This document shows, in pieces, positions 45,731-54,525 of a DNA stretch of 64,000 nt. The stretch covers positions 1 through 64,000 of the forward strand of contig JAKVAQ010000022.1 of NCBI GenBank assembly GCA_022447665.1, written 5' to 3'. The translations under genes and the position numbers were made by a program. The first letter of the stretch is position 1; every line of letters starts with the position of its first letter. The DNA is from Crocinitomicaceae bacterium (lineage in GTDB: Bacteria > Bacteroidota > Bacteroidia > Flavobacteriales_D > Crocinitomicaceae). The notes beneath the pieces are model-generated. The model saw nothing but the letters and a program-made list of their open reading frames with translations. It was not told the origin of the DNA and did no database searches.

Positions 45731-45795
45731 ATCCCGTTTATTGCTTCTTTTTAACCCTTTACTCGATAGTAATGAGCGAACAAATATAGATTTCC

Positions 45796-45803
45796 TATGT
45801 TTG
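45796..45803 (+). promoter_or_regulatory. -7 box (TATGTTTG) for the second barrel gene
   Basis: TATGTTTG fits TAnnTTTG and ends 21 nt before the GTG at 45825, which it supports as the start. No TTG at the -33 distance. Confidence 0.45.
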
Positions 45804-45824
45804 TATCAACTACAAAACCTAGGC

Positions 45825-46730
45825 GTGAAGAAACTACTTTCAATTCTTTTTATTTCAGGATCAACATTATTGGCTCAGCACTCTCATTTCACAAAAAATG
45901 ACCATTGGAGAACTCAAAACAAAGAATTCATCCTTGGGATAGGAACGAGTAATTTACTAGGAGATTTAGGAGGAAGAGATCGGCTAGGAAAAATCAATTC
46001 TTTGGCTGATTTAGAGACTTCATTGTTCAGACCAGCAGGGCATTTTGGTTTCCGATTTCGACTATTACCATTTCTTTCAACTACTAGTATGTTCCAATAC
46101 GGTTGGCTAGAAGGAGATGATGATTTAACAAATATTCCTAATCGACGATATAGAAATATAAATACAAGGACTCATCTTTTTGAATTTACCCAAAGGGTGG
46201 AGCTATTATTGTACTGTAAAGAGAATTTTGGTAAACGGTTCAAACGACCTGGGTTGAAAGGGTTGCGTGCTAAAAATGATGCTCTGTATCTGTTTTCAGG
46301 AATTTCGGTTTTTGGATTTATTCCGCAAGGTAAATATGAAGGTACTTGGCGAAATTTGAGACCTTTAAATACAGAAGGACAAGGACTAGCAGGAGCTCCA
46401 GACCCTTATAAAGAATATAGCTTTGGTATACCAATAGGAATTGGATATAAAGTTGGCTTGAATGGTTACTGGCGAATGAGTTTTGAAATATCATTGACTA
46501 AAACCTTCACTGATTATTTGGATGATGTTTCGGGAGTATATTACGATAATAATCAAATTGAACAAGCGTATGGGACGGCTGCCGCTTATTTTGCCGATCC
46601 CTCTAATGGCGCATTTCGAGAATGGACAGAACCAGGTAAATCACGCGGGAATCCTGATCAGATGGACGCTTACACGTTCATTAACATAAGTTTGATTAGA
46701 AACATCGTTTACAAAAAGCGTGATTACTAG
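45825..46730 (+). CDS. Outer-membrane beta-barrel protein (DUF6089/PorG-like), intact paralog
   Basis: 301 residues from a GTG that starts the signal peptide (about 1-19, LLAQ). 'FTKNDHWRTQNKEFILGIGTSNLLGDLGG' resembles the start of DUF6089 proteins, the group that includes the T9SS outer-membrane protein PorG; that link is my reading and needs a profile search. Amphipathic strands continue to an aromatic end (IVYKKRDY). It is a tandem copy of the preceding gene, roughly half of the residues being identical, and the one that keeps its last strand. Its position after a sigma/anti-sigma-like pair makes it a candidate regulon member. Confidence 0.72.
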   Translation: MKKLLSILFISGSTLLAQHSHFTKNDHWRTQNKEFILGIGTSNLLGDLGGRDRLGKINSLADLETSLFRPAGHFGFRFRLLPFLSTTSMFQYGWLEGDDDLTNIPNRRYRNINTRTHLFEFTQRVELLLYCKENFGKRFKRPGLKGLRAKNDALYLFSGISVFGFIPQGKYEGTWRNLRPLNTEGQGLAGAPDPYKEYSFGIPIGIGYKVGLNGYWRMSFEISLTKTFTDYLDDVSGVYYDNNQIEQAYGTAAAYFADPSNGAFREWTEPGKSRGNPDQMDAYTFINISLIRNIVYKKRDY

Positions 46731-46789
46731 CAGTAATTAACTGCTTCGAATATTTTTTCACAAATTCTCGATTTCTTCTTGGGATGGAT

Positions 46790-46797
46790 TAATTTTG
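46790..46797 (+). promoter_or_regulatory. -7 box (TAATTTTG) for the pyrD run
   Basis: TAATTTTG, an exact TAnnTTTG match, ends 10 nt before the pyrD ATG at 46808. It would drive pyrD, the HMG-CoA lyase gene and the DUF2807 gene. Confidence 0.45.
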
Positions 46798-46807
46798 TAC
46801 CATCATT

Positions 46808-47839
46808 ATGTACAAACTGATCACCCGACCATTCCTTTTTCTTTTTGATCCTGAATCCGTTCATCATTTTACATTTAAAATGTTGAGGTTTAGTTCTAAA
46901 ATTCCAGGTTTACGCGCTATCCGGCGAGCTCGCTACAACTACCAGGATAAAAAACTGGAAAGAGAATTATTTGGACTTAAATTCAAAAACCCTGTTGGTA
47001 TAGCAGCAGGTTTCGATAAGAACGCTGTTCTTCTAAATGAATTAGAAGATTTTGGTTTTGGATTTTTAGAAGTTGGTACAGCAACGCCTAAACCTCAGGT
47101 TGGAAATGAGCGTCCTCGACTTTTTAGATTAAAATCTGATCAAGGGATAATTAACAGAATGGGGTTTAATAACGACGGTGCGGTTGCTATTGCAGAGCGT
47201 TTAAAAAATCGCAAAACGAATATCATCATTGGTGGAAATATTGGTAAGAATACTGCCACTCATAACGATGATGCAAAACCAGATTACATATTCAATTTTA
47301 ATACGCTGCACCCTTACGTAGATTATTTTGTTGTGAATGTAAGTTGTCCAAATATTGGAGACATTAAGAAACTTCAGGATAAGGATTTTTTAGTAGATTT
47401 ATTGGGTACCCTTAACGATATAAACAAGAAAACAGATAACCCAAAACCGATCCTCTTAAAAATCGCTCCAGATTTGACGGACGAGATGTTGGATGAAGTT
47501 ATAGAGATTGTTGAAGAAACTAATATTGCAGGTGTTGTAGCAACGAACACTACCACTTCTAGAGCGAATTTAAAGGCTTCTGAAAGTCAATTGAATTCAA
47601 TTGGTAATGGAGGTTTGAGTGGAAAACCTTTAAAAGAAAGAAGTACAGAAGTGATTAAGTATTTGGCTGATAAGTCAAATAAAGCCTTTCCAATAATAGG
47701 TGTAGGCGGAATTCACTCTGAAGAAGATGCTTTAGAGAAAATTAAAGCAGGTGCAGATTTAGTTCAGGTGTATACTGGGTTCGTATATGAGGGTCCAGGT
47801 TTAGTGAAAAGAATAAATAAAAGAATAGTCAATGGTTAA
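46808..47839 (+). CDS. pyrD: Dihydroorotate dehydrogenase, class 2 (quinone-dependent)
   Basis: Fourth step of pyrimidine synthesis: dihydroorotate to orotate, with electrons passed to membrane quinone. 343 residues. The hydrophobic N-terminal helices (1-40; '[16 protein letters not shown]') that touch the membrane define class 2. The catalytic base is S179 in NVSCPN (177-182), and FMN-binding 'GFDKNA' (68-73) and 'GVGGI' are intact. It overlaps the HMG-CoA lyase start by 8 bp. Confidence 0.95.
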   Translation: MYKLITRPFLFLFDPESVHHFTFKMLRFSSKIPGLRAIRRARYNYQDKKLERELFGLKFKNPVGIAAGFDKNAVLLNELEDFGFGFLEVGTATPKPQVGNERPRLFRLKSDQGIINRMGFNNDGAVAIAERLKNRKTNIIIGGNIGKNTATHNDDAKPDYIFNFNTLHPYVDYFVVNVSCPNIGDIKKLQDKDFLVDLLGTLNDINKKTDNPKPILLKIAPDLTDEMLDEVIEIVEETNIAGVVATNTTTSRANLKASESQLNSIGNGGLSGKPLKERSTEVIKYLADKSNKAFPIIGVGGIHSEEDALEKIKAGADLVQVYTGFVYEGPGLVKRINKRIVNG

Positions 47840-48686
47840 GATTGTAGAATGCCCCAGAGATGCCATGCAAGGATTGCATGATTTTATTCCGACTGAGGTA
47901 AAATCTGCATACATCAATCAACTTTTAAAGGTGGGTTTCGATACAATTGACTTTGGGAGCTTTGTGTCTCCAAAAGCCATTCCTCAATTAGCAGATACTG
48001 CAGATGTTCTATCGCGACTTGACCTAGGAAATACAAAATCAAAATTATTGGCAATTGTAGCCAATAAAAGGGGGGCTGAAGATGCCTGTAATTTTGAGGA
48101 AATCGACTATTTAGGTTTCCCTTTTTCAATATCAGAAGAATTTCAAAAAAGAAACATAAACTCTAGTATTCAAGGGTCATTAAAAACTGTAGAAAAGATT
48201 CAGAATTTATGTATTAAGCATAAAAAGAAATTGGTTTGTTACATTTCCATGGCTTTTGGAAACCCTTATGGCGAAAAATGGGATGTTGACGTAGTGGCTA
48301 ATTGGTCACGAAGACTGAGTAAAGATTATGGTGCAGAGATTATAGCGCTTTCAGATACTATAGGGGTTTCAAACCCAGAGAATATTGATTATCTATTTAA
48401 AGGCTTGATTAATGAGTTACCTAACGTAGAATTTGGTGCTCATCTTCATTCTACACCTGATAAAATTTACGAAAAAGTGAAAGCTGCTTACGAGGCAGGC
48501 TGTAAACGATTCGATGGTGCAATAAAAGGTTTTGGCGGTTGTCCTATGGCAATGGATGAATTAACAGGTAATATGCAAACCGAAACAATACTTGATTATT
48601 TTAACCAAATTAATGTTGGCACTAACCTTGATGATGAGGAGTTTAATAAATCATTAAAATTAGCGTTGAACGTATTTCCTAATTAA
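47832..48686 (+). CDS. Hydroxymethylglutaryl-CoA lyase
   Basis: Splits HMG-CoA to acetyl-CoA and acetoacetate in leucine breakdown. 284 residues, a TIM barrel of the DRE-metallolyase group. '[10 protein letters not shown]' gives the catalytic R9 and metal D10 (usual 'VGPRDGLQ'), 'HLH' at 204-206 binds metal, and '[17 protein letters not shown]' (235-251) is the signature loop with C237. The 8-bp overlap with pyrD points to coupled translation; no pathway link is known. Other leucine-degradation genes are not in the window. Confidence 0.9.
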   Translation: MVKIVECPRDAMQGLHDFIPTEVKSAYINQLLKVGFDTIDFGSFVSPKAIPQLADTADVLSRLDLGNTKSKLLAIVANKRGAEDACNFEEIDYLGFPFSISEEFQKRNINSSIQGSLKTVEKIQNLCIKHKKKLVCYISMAFGNPYGEKWDVDVVANWSRRLSKDYGAEIIALSDTIGVSNPENIDYLFKGLINELPNVEFGAHLHSTPDKIYEKVKAAYEAGCKRFDGAIKGFGGCPMAMDELTGNMQTETILDYFNQINVGTNLDDEEFNKSLKLALNVFPN

Positions 48687-48691
48687 CCAGT

Positions 48692-49372
48692 ATGAAAACT
48701 TTACTAAGCACTCTAATCCTTCTTTATTCAATCGCATCTTTTGCAGGTGAATTTGAAGTAAAACTAGATGATTTTACTGAATTGAAGGCTAGAGGTAATT
48801 ATAAGGTAACACTTAAAAAAGGCGAAGAAAATGTTGCCAGAATTATTAATAACGATCCTGAGGTAGATGATGAGAAGTTTGAACTTGAAGTTGAAGGAAA
48901 TGTGCTAGAGGTTAAGATTAAAGGAGATATCGCTAAAGAAAGAGATGTTGAGATCATAATCACCTATAAAACTCTGCATGCGATTGAGTCTTACAGAGGA
49001 TGTTGGTTGGTTGCTGAAGATGTTTTAGAAGGTGACGCAATAACCTTAAAAGTAGATACAGGAGGAAAAATAAAGGCAGGAGTTAATACAAAGTCTTTAA
49101 CCTGCAAAATCTTAAGTGGAGGTAGCATTAGAGTGAAGGGAAGCGCTGACTTTGCAGAGTACTCTATCTCGGCTGGTGGAACAATTGGAGCGATAGATGT
49201 TGATTGTCCAAATACCTTAGCGAAAGTTAAAGCCGGTGGAGAAGTTATTTGTACTGCAAATGATAAATTAGAAATCAAGATCACTACAGGAGGAACGGTT
49301 AGTTATAAGGGGAATCCAAAAGAACTAAAAGAAAAAGTTCTCGGTGGAACAGTTGAGAAGCTTAAGGACTAA
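48692..49372 (+). CDS. Head GIN domain protein (DUF2807), putative auto-transporter adhesin
   Basis: 226 residues with a signal peptide (about 1-18). The body is a stack of beta rungs typical of DUF2807: 'FTELKARGNYKVTLKKGEEN', 'VKIKGDIAKERDVEIIITYKTLHAIESYRGC', 'ISAGGTIGAIDVDCPNTLAKVKAGGEVICT'. It starts 5 nt after the HMG-CoA lyase stop. The function of the family is unclear; many are secreted or periplasmic. Confidence 0.85.
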   Translation: MKTLLSTLILLYSIASFAGEFEVKLDDFTELKARGNYKVTLKKGEENVARIINNDPEVDDEKFELEVEGNVLEVKIKGDIAKERDVEIIITYKTLHAIESYRGCWLVAEDVLEGDAITLKVDTGGKIKAGVNTKSLTCKILSGGSIRVKGSADFAEYSISAGGTIGAIDVDCPNTLAKVKAGGEVICTANDKLEIKITTGGTVSYKGNPKELKEKVLGGTVEKLKD

Positions 49373-49380
49373 ATCTTAAT

Positions 49381-49388
49381 TATATTTG
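49381..49388 (+). promoter_or_regulatory. -7 box (TATATTTG) for the MBL hydrolase gene
   Basis: TATATTTG fits TAnnTTTG, 15 nt before the ATG at 49404. A TTG lies 25 nt upstream of it (49353-49355), slightly beyond the usual spacing. The box supports ATG 49404 over the in-frame TTG at 49386, which lies within the box. Confidence 0.45.
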
Positions 49389-49403
49389 GGGAAAAAATTC
49401 TCC

Positions 49404-50258
49404 ATGACTTTACATCCAATTGAAACAGGAAATTTCAAGCTAGATGGCGGCGCCATGTTCGGTGTTGTTCCAAAATCTATTTGGCAAAGAACTAACCCTG
49501 CAGACGAGAACAATATGTGTTCTTGGGCTATGCGTTGTTTACTCATTGAAAATGGAGATCAACTGATTCTCGTTGACACAGGAATAGGCAATAAGCAATC
49601 TGATAAATTCTTTAGTTATTATTATTTATTCGGAAACAAATCATTAAAAACTTCTATTGAAGAGAAAGGGTTCTCGATTGATCAAGTAACCGATGTGATT
49701 TTGACACATTTACACTTCGATCATTGTGGTGGTGCTATCACAAAGAATCAAAATGGAACCTTCGAACCCTTTTTCAAAAATGCCACTTATTGGAGCAATG
49801 AACGTCATTGGAAATGGGCTACAGAGCCAAACCCTAGAGAAAAAGCTTCCTTCCTAAAAGAGAACATATTGCCAATACAAGAGAGTGGACAACTCAAGTT
49901 TATCGAACGTTCTGAAGATTACTTTACGAAAAACGTATTTGAAGGAATTGACTTTTTATTTGCGGATGGTCACACAGAATCTCAAATGCTACCGGTACTT
50001 AATTACAAGGACAAAAAGATAGTTTTTATGGCAGACCTTTTACCAAGCGTTGGTCACATACCACTTCCTTATGTTATGGGGTATGATACACGGCCTCTTA
50101 TTACGCTGGGAGAGAAGGAAATATTTTTGAAAAAGGCTGCAGATGAGAACCTTATTCTTTTTTTAGAACATGATTTTGACAATCAATGCTGCACTGTTAA
50201 ACATACTGAAAAAGGAGTTCGATTAGACCAAACCTTTGACCTCCAAGAAATTTTATAG
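49404..50258 (+). CDS. MBL-fold metallo-hydrolase
   Basis: 284 residues, cytosolic. THLHFDHCGG (101-110) supplies the dinuclear metal ligands H102, H104, D106 and H107; a later His ('DGHTESQ') and the Asp in 'VFMADLLPSVGHI' and the His of 'LEHDFDNQ' complete the set. Overall it resembles the lactonase/AttM-like subgroup ('LVDTGIGNK', 'ADGHTESQMLPVL'), but the substrate cannot be told. Confidence 0.88.
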   Translation: MTLHPIETGNFKLDGGAMFGVVPKSIWQRTNPADENNMCSWAMRCLLIENGDQLILVDTGIGNKQSDKFFSYYYLFGNKSLKTSIEEKGFSIDQVTDVILTHLHFDHCGGAITKNQNGTFEPFFKNATYWSNERHWKWATEPNPREKASFLKENILPIQESGQLKFIERSEDYFTKNVFEGIDFLFADGHTESQMLPVLNYKDKKIVFMADLLPSVGHIPLPYVMGYDTRPLITLGEKEIFLKKAADENLILFLEHDFDNQCCTVKHTEKGVRLDQTFDLQEIL

Positions 50259-50320
50259 GCGGCTACTGACTTTAACGCATTATTTTCTTATTTTGTAATC
50301 AAATTACTAACCCTAATGTT

Positions 50321-51805
50321 ATGAACAAGTACATCATTGAAATCTTAAAAGTTCAGAGCTCTGTAATTCTTCCAGGATTAGGTGCTTTGATGGTCGCTAG
50401 CACTAAGACTGGTAAGGTAGTCTTTAATGCACACTTAAAATTTAATGATGGTAGTTTAGCAAAATTCATAGCGGAGAAAGAAGGGGTAGATAAACAAGAG
50501 GCAGAAAATAAAGTAGCTAAATGGATTCGTGAAATAGAAGCGGAGTTAGGTAAAGGGAATAAGTTCGAGATATTTGAATTTGGACATTTTTTCACGAATA
50601 AAGATGGTGCTGTAGATTTCGAAATGGCAGGAGGTACTAAAATTGAGGTTGAAGAGAAACCCAAAGTGACTCCAGCAAAAGCAGAATCTAAAAAAGAAGA
50701 ACCTAAAAAGGAAACTCCAAAAAAAGAGGAGCCTAAAAAGGTTGAGCCGAAAAAAGAAACTAAACCAGCTGCCACTAAAAAAGAAGAAACAAAGGTTGCG
50801 CCTAAGAAAGAAGACGTAAAGCCAAAGAATACATTAACGCCTAAATCCGAATCTAAGAAAGAAGAGGATAAAAAAGCTTCGCCTTCGACTCCTCCCAAAA
50901 AGGTGGAAGAAACAAAAGCAGCCGTAGACAAAAAAGCAACGGAAAGAAAGAAAGATTCTACGCCAAAGATACCAGTAGCTGGAGCAAGTGCAGGTGAATC
51001 TAAACAAGAGAAGAATACTTTCGTTCCTAAAAAGGATGCTAAGGCTGAGCCTAAAAAAGATGAGCCTAAGAAGGATGATAAAGCCGCTACAGTAATTGCT
51101 GGAGCTGAAGCAGCAACTCAGGCGGATATCAAGGAGAAATACAAGAAGTCGAATTCAAAAACCAACAAAAAAACTGAAAAGCCTAAAAAGGAAAAGAAGG
51201 AAAAAGGTGAGAAGAAAAAGAAGAGTAGAGTTGGCCTTTGGATACTGTTGATTATACTGGCTGGAGGTGTTACGGCTGGATATTTCTATAGAAATGAAAT
51301 TGAAGATTTCTTATTCACTGGTGTTGGTGACGATGGGCATGGAGAGGACGATACTCATGGCGACGAAGTAGCTACAGGAGATGATCATGCAGATTTAGCA
51401 ATGATGGAATCTGATACCACAGCGAATGGGGAAGAGGGAATGATAGATGAAAATGCTGAAGAATCTTCAGAGGAAATGACTGAAGAGGTTGGTGAAGAAA
51501 CCACTGAAGAGGTCCAAGAAGAAGTGGTCGAGGAGGTAGTGGAAGAAACTCCAGTTACAACGAATAATTCTTCTCCAGGAGGTAGTTATCACTTAATAGG
51601 GAATGCTTTTTCAGATAAGAGTAATGCTGAAAATTATGTAAGCATGATGAGTGGTAAAGGGTATTCAGCGCAAATTTTAGGTCGTTTTGATAATCTATAC
51701 CTCGTTGCAATAAAGTCGTTTGACTCTAGATCTGCAGCGAATAGCGGTTTATCTGGCGTAAGTGCTGATGCGCCTGATGCATGGGTATTTAAATACGCGA
51801 AGTAA
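50321..51805 (+). CDS. HU/CCDC81-like domain protein with membrane helix and C-terminal SPOR domain
   Basis: 494 residues. N-terminal HU-CCDC81-type domain (about 1-110; 'IIEILKVQSSVILPGLGALMVASTKTGKVVFN', 'FEIFEFGHFFTN'), then a 190-residue Lys/Glu/Pro repeat linker (about 111-300), a single membrane helix (about 304-323), an acidic periplasmic stretch, and a SPOR domain (about 421-494; 'YHLIGNAFSDKSNAENYVSMMSGKGYSAQIL'). SPOR domains bind denuded peptidoglycan at the division site. So a cytosolic DNA-binding-like domain is tethered to septal wall. This domain order recurs in Bacteroidota; its job is not settled. Confidence 0.85.
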   Translation: MNKYIIEILKVQSSVILPGLGALMVASTKTGKVVFNAHLKFNDGSLAKFIAEKEGVDKQEAENKVAKWIREIEAELGKGNKFEIFEFGHFFTNKDGAVDFEMAGGTKIEVEEKPKVTPAKAESKKEEPKKETPKKEEPKKVEPKKETKPAATKKEETKVAPKKEDVKPKNTLTPKSESKKEEDKKASPSTPPKKVEETKAAVDKKATERKKDSTPKIPVAGASAGESKQEKNTFVPKKDAKAEPKKDEPKKDDKAATVIAGAEAATQADIKEKYKKSNSKTNKKTEKPKKEKKEKGEKKKKSRVGLWILLIILAGGVTAGYFYRNEIEDFLFTGVGDDGHGEDDTHGDEVATGDDHADLAMMESDTTANGEEGMIDENAEESSEEMTEEVGEETTEEVQEEVVEEVVEETPVTTNNSSPGGSYHLIGNAFSDKSNAENYVSMMSGKGYSAQILGRFDNLYLVAIKSFDSRSAANSGLSGVSADAPDAWVFKYAK

Positions 51806-51916
51806 ATCCGCACAGGTTAAACTTCTGATATCTGCTGTTTAGCCAGCTAATAGATTGATTCGTAGAGTTTTTTGAATTATTAATCCATTCCATTTTATTC
51901 GGAGAGTTTAATACCC

Positions 51917-51924
51917 TATCTTTG
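51917..51924 (+). promoter_or_regulatory. -7 box (TATCTTTG) for the SulP gene
   Basis: TATCTTTG, an exact TAnnTTTG match, 23 nt before the ATG at 51948. No TTG in the -33 window. Confidence 0.45.
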
Positions 51925-51947
51925 CCGACTTTTAATAGTACGTGGCA

Positions 51948-53561
51948 ATGCGCAAAATATTTAACTCCTTCACCTTTAAACCTAAAGATGATATACTAAG
52001 TGGACTAACAGTTGCGCTGGCTCTTGTTCCAGAGGCTGTAGCCTTTGCCTTCGTTGCGGGAATAGATCCTCTAGTTGGACTTTATGGTGCTTTCATGATG
52101 GGACTAATTACCTCGTTATTTGGTGGACGTCCAGGAATGATTTCAGGTGCTACAGGAGCTATGGCAGTAGTCATGGTACACATGATTCAAAAAGGAAATG
52201 AAGTAGGAGATAATCTTGCCACACCAGTTGATAATCTTGGTTTACAGTGGTTGTTTATTACCCTTTTAATAGTGGGCCTTATTCAAATTTCAGCTGGATT
52301 TCTTCGTCTAGGAAAATTTGTTAGACTAATTCCACATCCAGTTATGATGGGGTTTGTAAATGGTTTGGCCATAGTAATTTTTCTTTCGCAATTAGGGATG
52401 TTCAAAGAAACGGTAGGTGGAGAAAAGGTTTGGCTTACAGGAAATGAATTATGGCTTATGCTTGGTCTTGTAGCCCTAACCATGGGCATAATGTTCGGTT
52501 TACCAAAACTCACCAAAAAGTTACCTTCTGCACTTATTGCCATAGTTGTTGTGGCGTGCATAACCATATTTGGTGGAATTGAAGTAAGTACTGTAGGGTC
52601 ATTCATTAGAGATGGAGGAGGTTCTGGTCTTGAAGGTTCATTACCAACGTTTCAAAGTCAAATTTTTGGGGTTTTTGATACTATGTCAGGCCACTGGGGT
52701 CTAATTATTTCAACAGCATTTTTACTTGCAGCAGTTGGATTAATTGAATCTTTAATGACCTTAAATCTAGTTGATGAATTAACAGATTCTAGAGGTTCTG
52801 GAAATAGAGAATGTGTAGCACAAGGTAGTGCCAATTTATTAAACGGATTATTCGGGGGAATGGGCGGTTGTGCTATGATTGGTCAATCTATTATTAACGT
52901 TAAGTCAGGAGGTAGAGGTAGATTATCAGGTCTAGTTGCGGCAGTAGCTTTATTATGTTTTATACTCTTCGGAGCAGGTTTAATTGAGCAGATTCCAATC
53001 GCTGCTTTAGTAGGGGTTATGTTCATGGTGGTGATTGGAACTTTTGCTTGGAGCAGTTTCAGAATATTGAATAAAATTCCTGTGGCGGATGCTGTGGTTT
53101 TAATAACTGTTTCAGCGATTACCGTTTGGATGGATTTAGCTATTGCCGTTATAGCTGGTGTTATCATGTCAGCACTCGTATTTGCTTGGAAGAACGCAAC
53201 AATGATTCGTGCTAGAAAAAGAATCAAGGAAGACGGGACTAAGGTGTACGAAATTTGGGGTCCATTATTTTTTGGATCGGTTCAAACCTTCAATTCAAAA
53301 TTTAAAATTCAAGACGACCCTGAGCGTGTAGAGCTTGATTTCATTGAGTCTCGCGTTAGTGATCATTCAGGAATTGAAGCGATTAAAAATTTAGCGGATA
53401 AGTACATTGACGCAGGTAAAAAAATTAGACTTACGCATTTAAGTCCGGAGTGCAAAGTGCTTTTATTAAAGGCGGATCCTAAGTTTAAGGATATGATAGA
53501 GACCTCTATCGACGATCCACGTTATCATGTGGTTACAGATTTGATGGATAGCGAGGTTTAA
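51948..53561 (+). CDS. SulP family inorganic anion transporter
   Basis: 537 residues from ATG 51948 (a GTG two codons upstream is possible). About eleven to twelve membrane segments with the family signatures 'LVGLYGAFMMGLITSLFGGRPGMISGATGAM' and 'GGMGGCAMIGQSIINVKSGGRGRLSGL', then a C-terminal STAS domain (about 430-537; 'VELDFIESRVSDHSGIEAIKNLADKY'). SulP proteins move sulfate, bicarbonate or other anions. No carbonic anhydrase is fused or adjacent, so the anion is open. The stop shares TTAA with the convergent gene. Confidence 0.93.
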   Translation: MRKIFNSFTFKPKDDILSGLTVALALVPEAVAFAFVAGIDPLVGLYGAFMMGLITSLFGGRPGMISGATGAMAVVMVHMIQKGNEVGDNLATPVDNLGLQWLFITLLIVGLIQISAGFLRLGKFVRLIPHPVMMGFVNGLAIVIFLSQLGMFKETVGGEKVWLTGNELWLMLGLVALTMGIMFGLPKLTKKLPSALIAIVVVACITIFGGIEVSTVGSFIRDGGGSGLEGSLPTFQSQIFGVFDTMSGHWGLIISTAFLLAAVGLIESLMTLNLVDELTDSRGSGNRECVAQGSANLLNGLFGGMGGCAMIGQSIINVKSGGRGRLSGLVAAVALLCFILFGAGLIEQIPIAALVGVMFMVVIGTFAWSSFRILNKIPVADAVVLITVSAITVWMDLAIAVIAGVIMSALVFAWKNATMIRARKRIKEDGTKVYEIWGPLFFGSVQTFNSKFKIQDDPERVELDFIESRVSDHSGIEAIKNLADKYIDAGKKIRLTHLSPECKVLLLKADPKFKDMIETSIDDPRYHVVTDLMDSEV

Positions 53562-54208
53562 AGCTCATACACCCTCAATCCAATCTTTGTTCTTTCCGCT
53601 CCAAGTGTTTTGGAAATAAATTGAAGCTGATCAAAATAGAGCGCATCTATTTCAATTTCATCAATGTATTGATAAGCATAATTTGGACTTCCATCTAAAA
53701 AAACACCTACACCATTAATCAGAAAATCTGGTAAACGAACCACCTTATTATAATTGGCCATATCTTCTTCAGTGAATTTTGTGATACTCCTTAAATAGGG
53801 GAGATACAACATTTTATTGGAAAGGAAAGTCTGTTTGTCTAATTTCAAACCTTCCCAATTCATACTATCTAATGCAGCAATGAATTTCTCACTTAAAGGA
53901 TCAATTATAGCAGTGTTTTTTACTGATGTCTTTTCCATTTTATCAGCACTCCAATTATCCTGAAATTTTAAGGTGATGACAATGGAGTCTGCTTGTGCCC
54001 GCCTTCTTATAGCAGAAGTTCTATTCATTGTAGTGAACGTGTCCCTGTAAACCCATATTAATGAGGTGTCAGAATCAAAACGCCACAATCCATCTTTTGA
54101 TTTTTGGAGCTCTTTAAGCTTTGATGCGCATACTTCTTTGGCCGAATCTTGGGCAATTCCATTTAGGCTCAGAAATAAAATTAATAAGACGAGGTAACGC
54201 ATAACCAT
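53558..54208 (-). CDS. Uncharacterised secreted protein
   Basis: 216 residues with a signal peptide starting at the ATG 54208 or two codons later (MRYLVLLILFLSLNGIAQ). The longer frame to 54337 would run into purS and begins with an unlikely sequence. No family recognised; 'LINGVGVFLDGSPNYAYQYIDEIEIDALYFDQLQFI' near the C-terminus is the most structured part. It could be part of a purS unit, 65 bp downstream. Confidence 0.6.
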   Translation of the reverse strand: MVMRYLVLLILFLSLNGIAQDSAKEVCASKLKELQKSKDGLWRFDSDTSLIWVYRDTFTTMNRTSAIRRRAQADSIVITLKFQDNWSADKMEKTSVKNTAIIDPLSEKFIAALDSMNWEGLKLDKQTFLSNKMLYLPYLRSITKFTEEDMANYNKVVRLPDFLINGVGVFLDGSPNYAYQYIDEIEIDALYFDQLQFISKTLGAERTKIGLRVYEL

Positions 54209-54273
54209 TGAGTTATGAATCAGACGAATTGGCAATTCGATAGTTGCCGATAAAAATAAAGAATGGGAGTACC

Positions 54274-54525
54274 CTATGCTTCTTCGATCTCGAATGTGTA
54301 CTGCTCCATAATTTGATTTACCAGGAGCTTTTTGCAAGCATCTTCAGTTTTAGCTATAGCCTCTTCTTTAGATCCTGCCTCAATGAATAAACGAATGTGC
54401 TTTCCAATTCTAACGTTAGAGATTTCAGGTAAACCTAAGTTCTCCATTGATTGACTAACTGCTTTTCCTTGAGGATCAAGAAGAGCATCTAAAGGCATTA
54501 CATCTATTTCAGCTTTGAATTTCAT
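54274..54525 (-). CDS. purS: Phosphoribosylformylglycinamidine synthase subunit PurS
   Basis: 83 residues, the full size of PurS: 'MKFKAEIDVMPLDALLDPQGKAVSQSMENLGLPEISNVRIGKHIRLFIEAGSKEEA' begins like the family (typical '...V.P...vlDPqG.Av...L..LG...v..vr.GK'). It links PurL and PurQ in the short-form FGAM synthase, matching the short PurL at 9335-11566. The 17 bp at its start overlap the pssA end. Confidence 0.92.
   Translation of the reverse strand: MKFKAEIDVMPLDALLDPQGKAVSQSMENLGLPEISNVRIGKHIRLFIEAGSKEEAIAKTEDACKKLLVNQIMEQYTFEIEEA

Noticed and set aside
50353-50931. 192-residue minus-strand frame rich in Ser, Phe and Leu
   Set aside because: It is the antisense of the Lys/Glu/Pro linker of the HU/SPOR gene; such repeats always give an open opposite frame.
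52883-53227. Minus-strand frame of 114 residues inside the SulP gene
   Set aside because: Antisense shadow of a well-defined transporter; the composition does not resemble a protein.
54209-54337. Longer N-terminus for the secreted protein at 53558
   Set aside because: It overlaps purS, adds 43 residues that are not protein-like, and buries the signal peptide.
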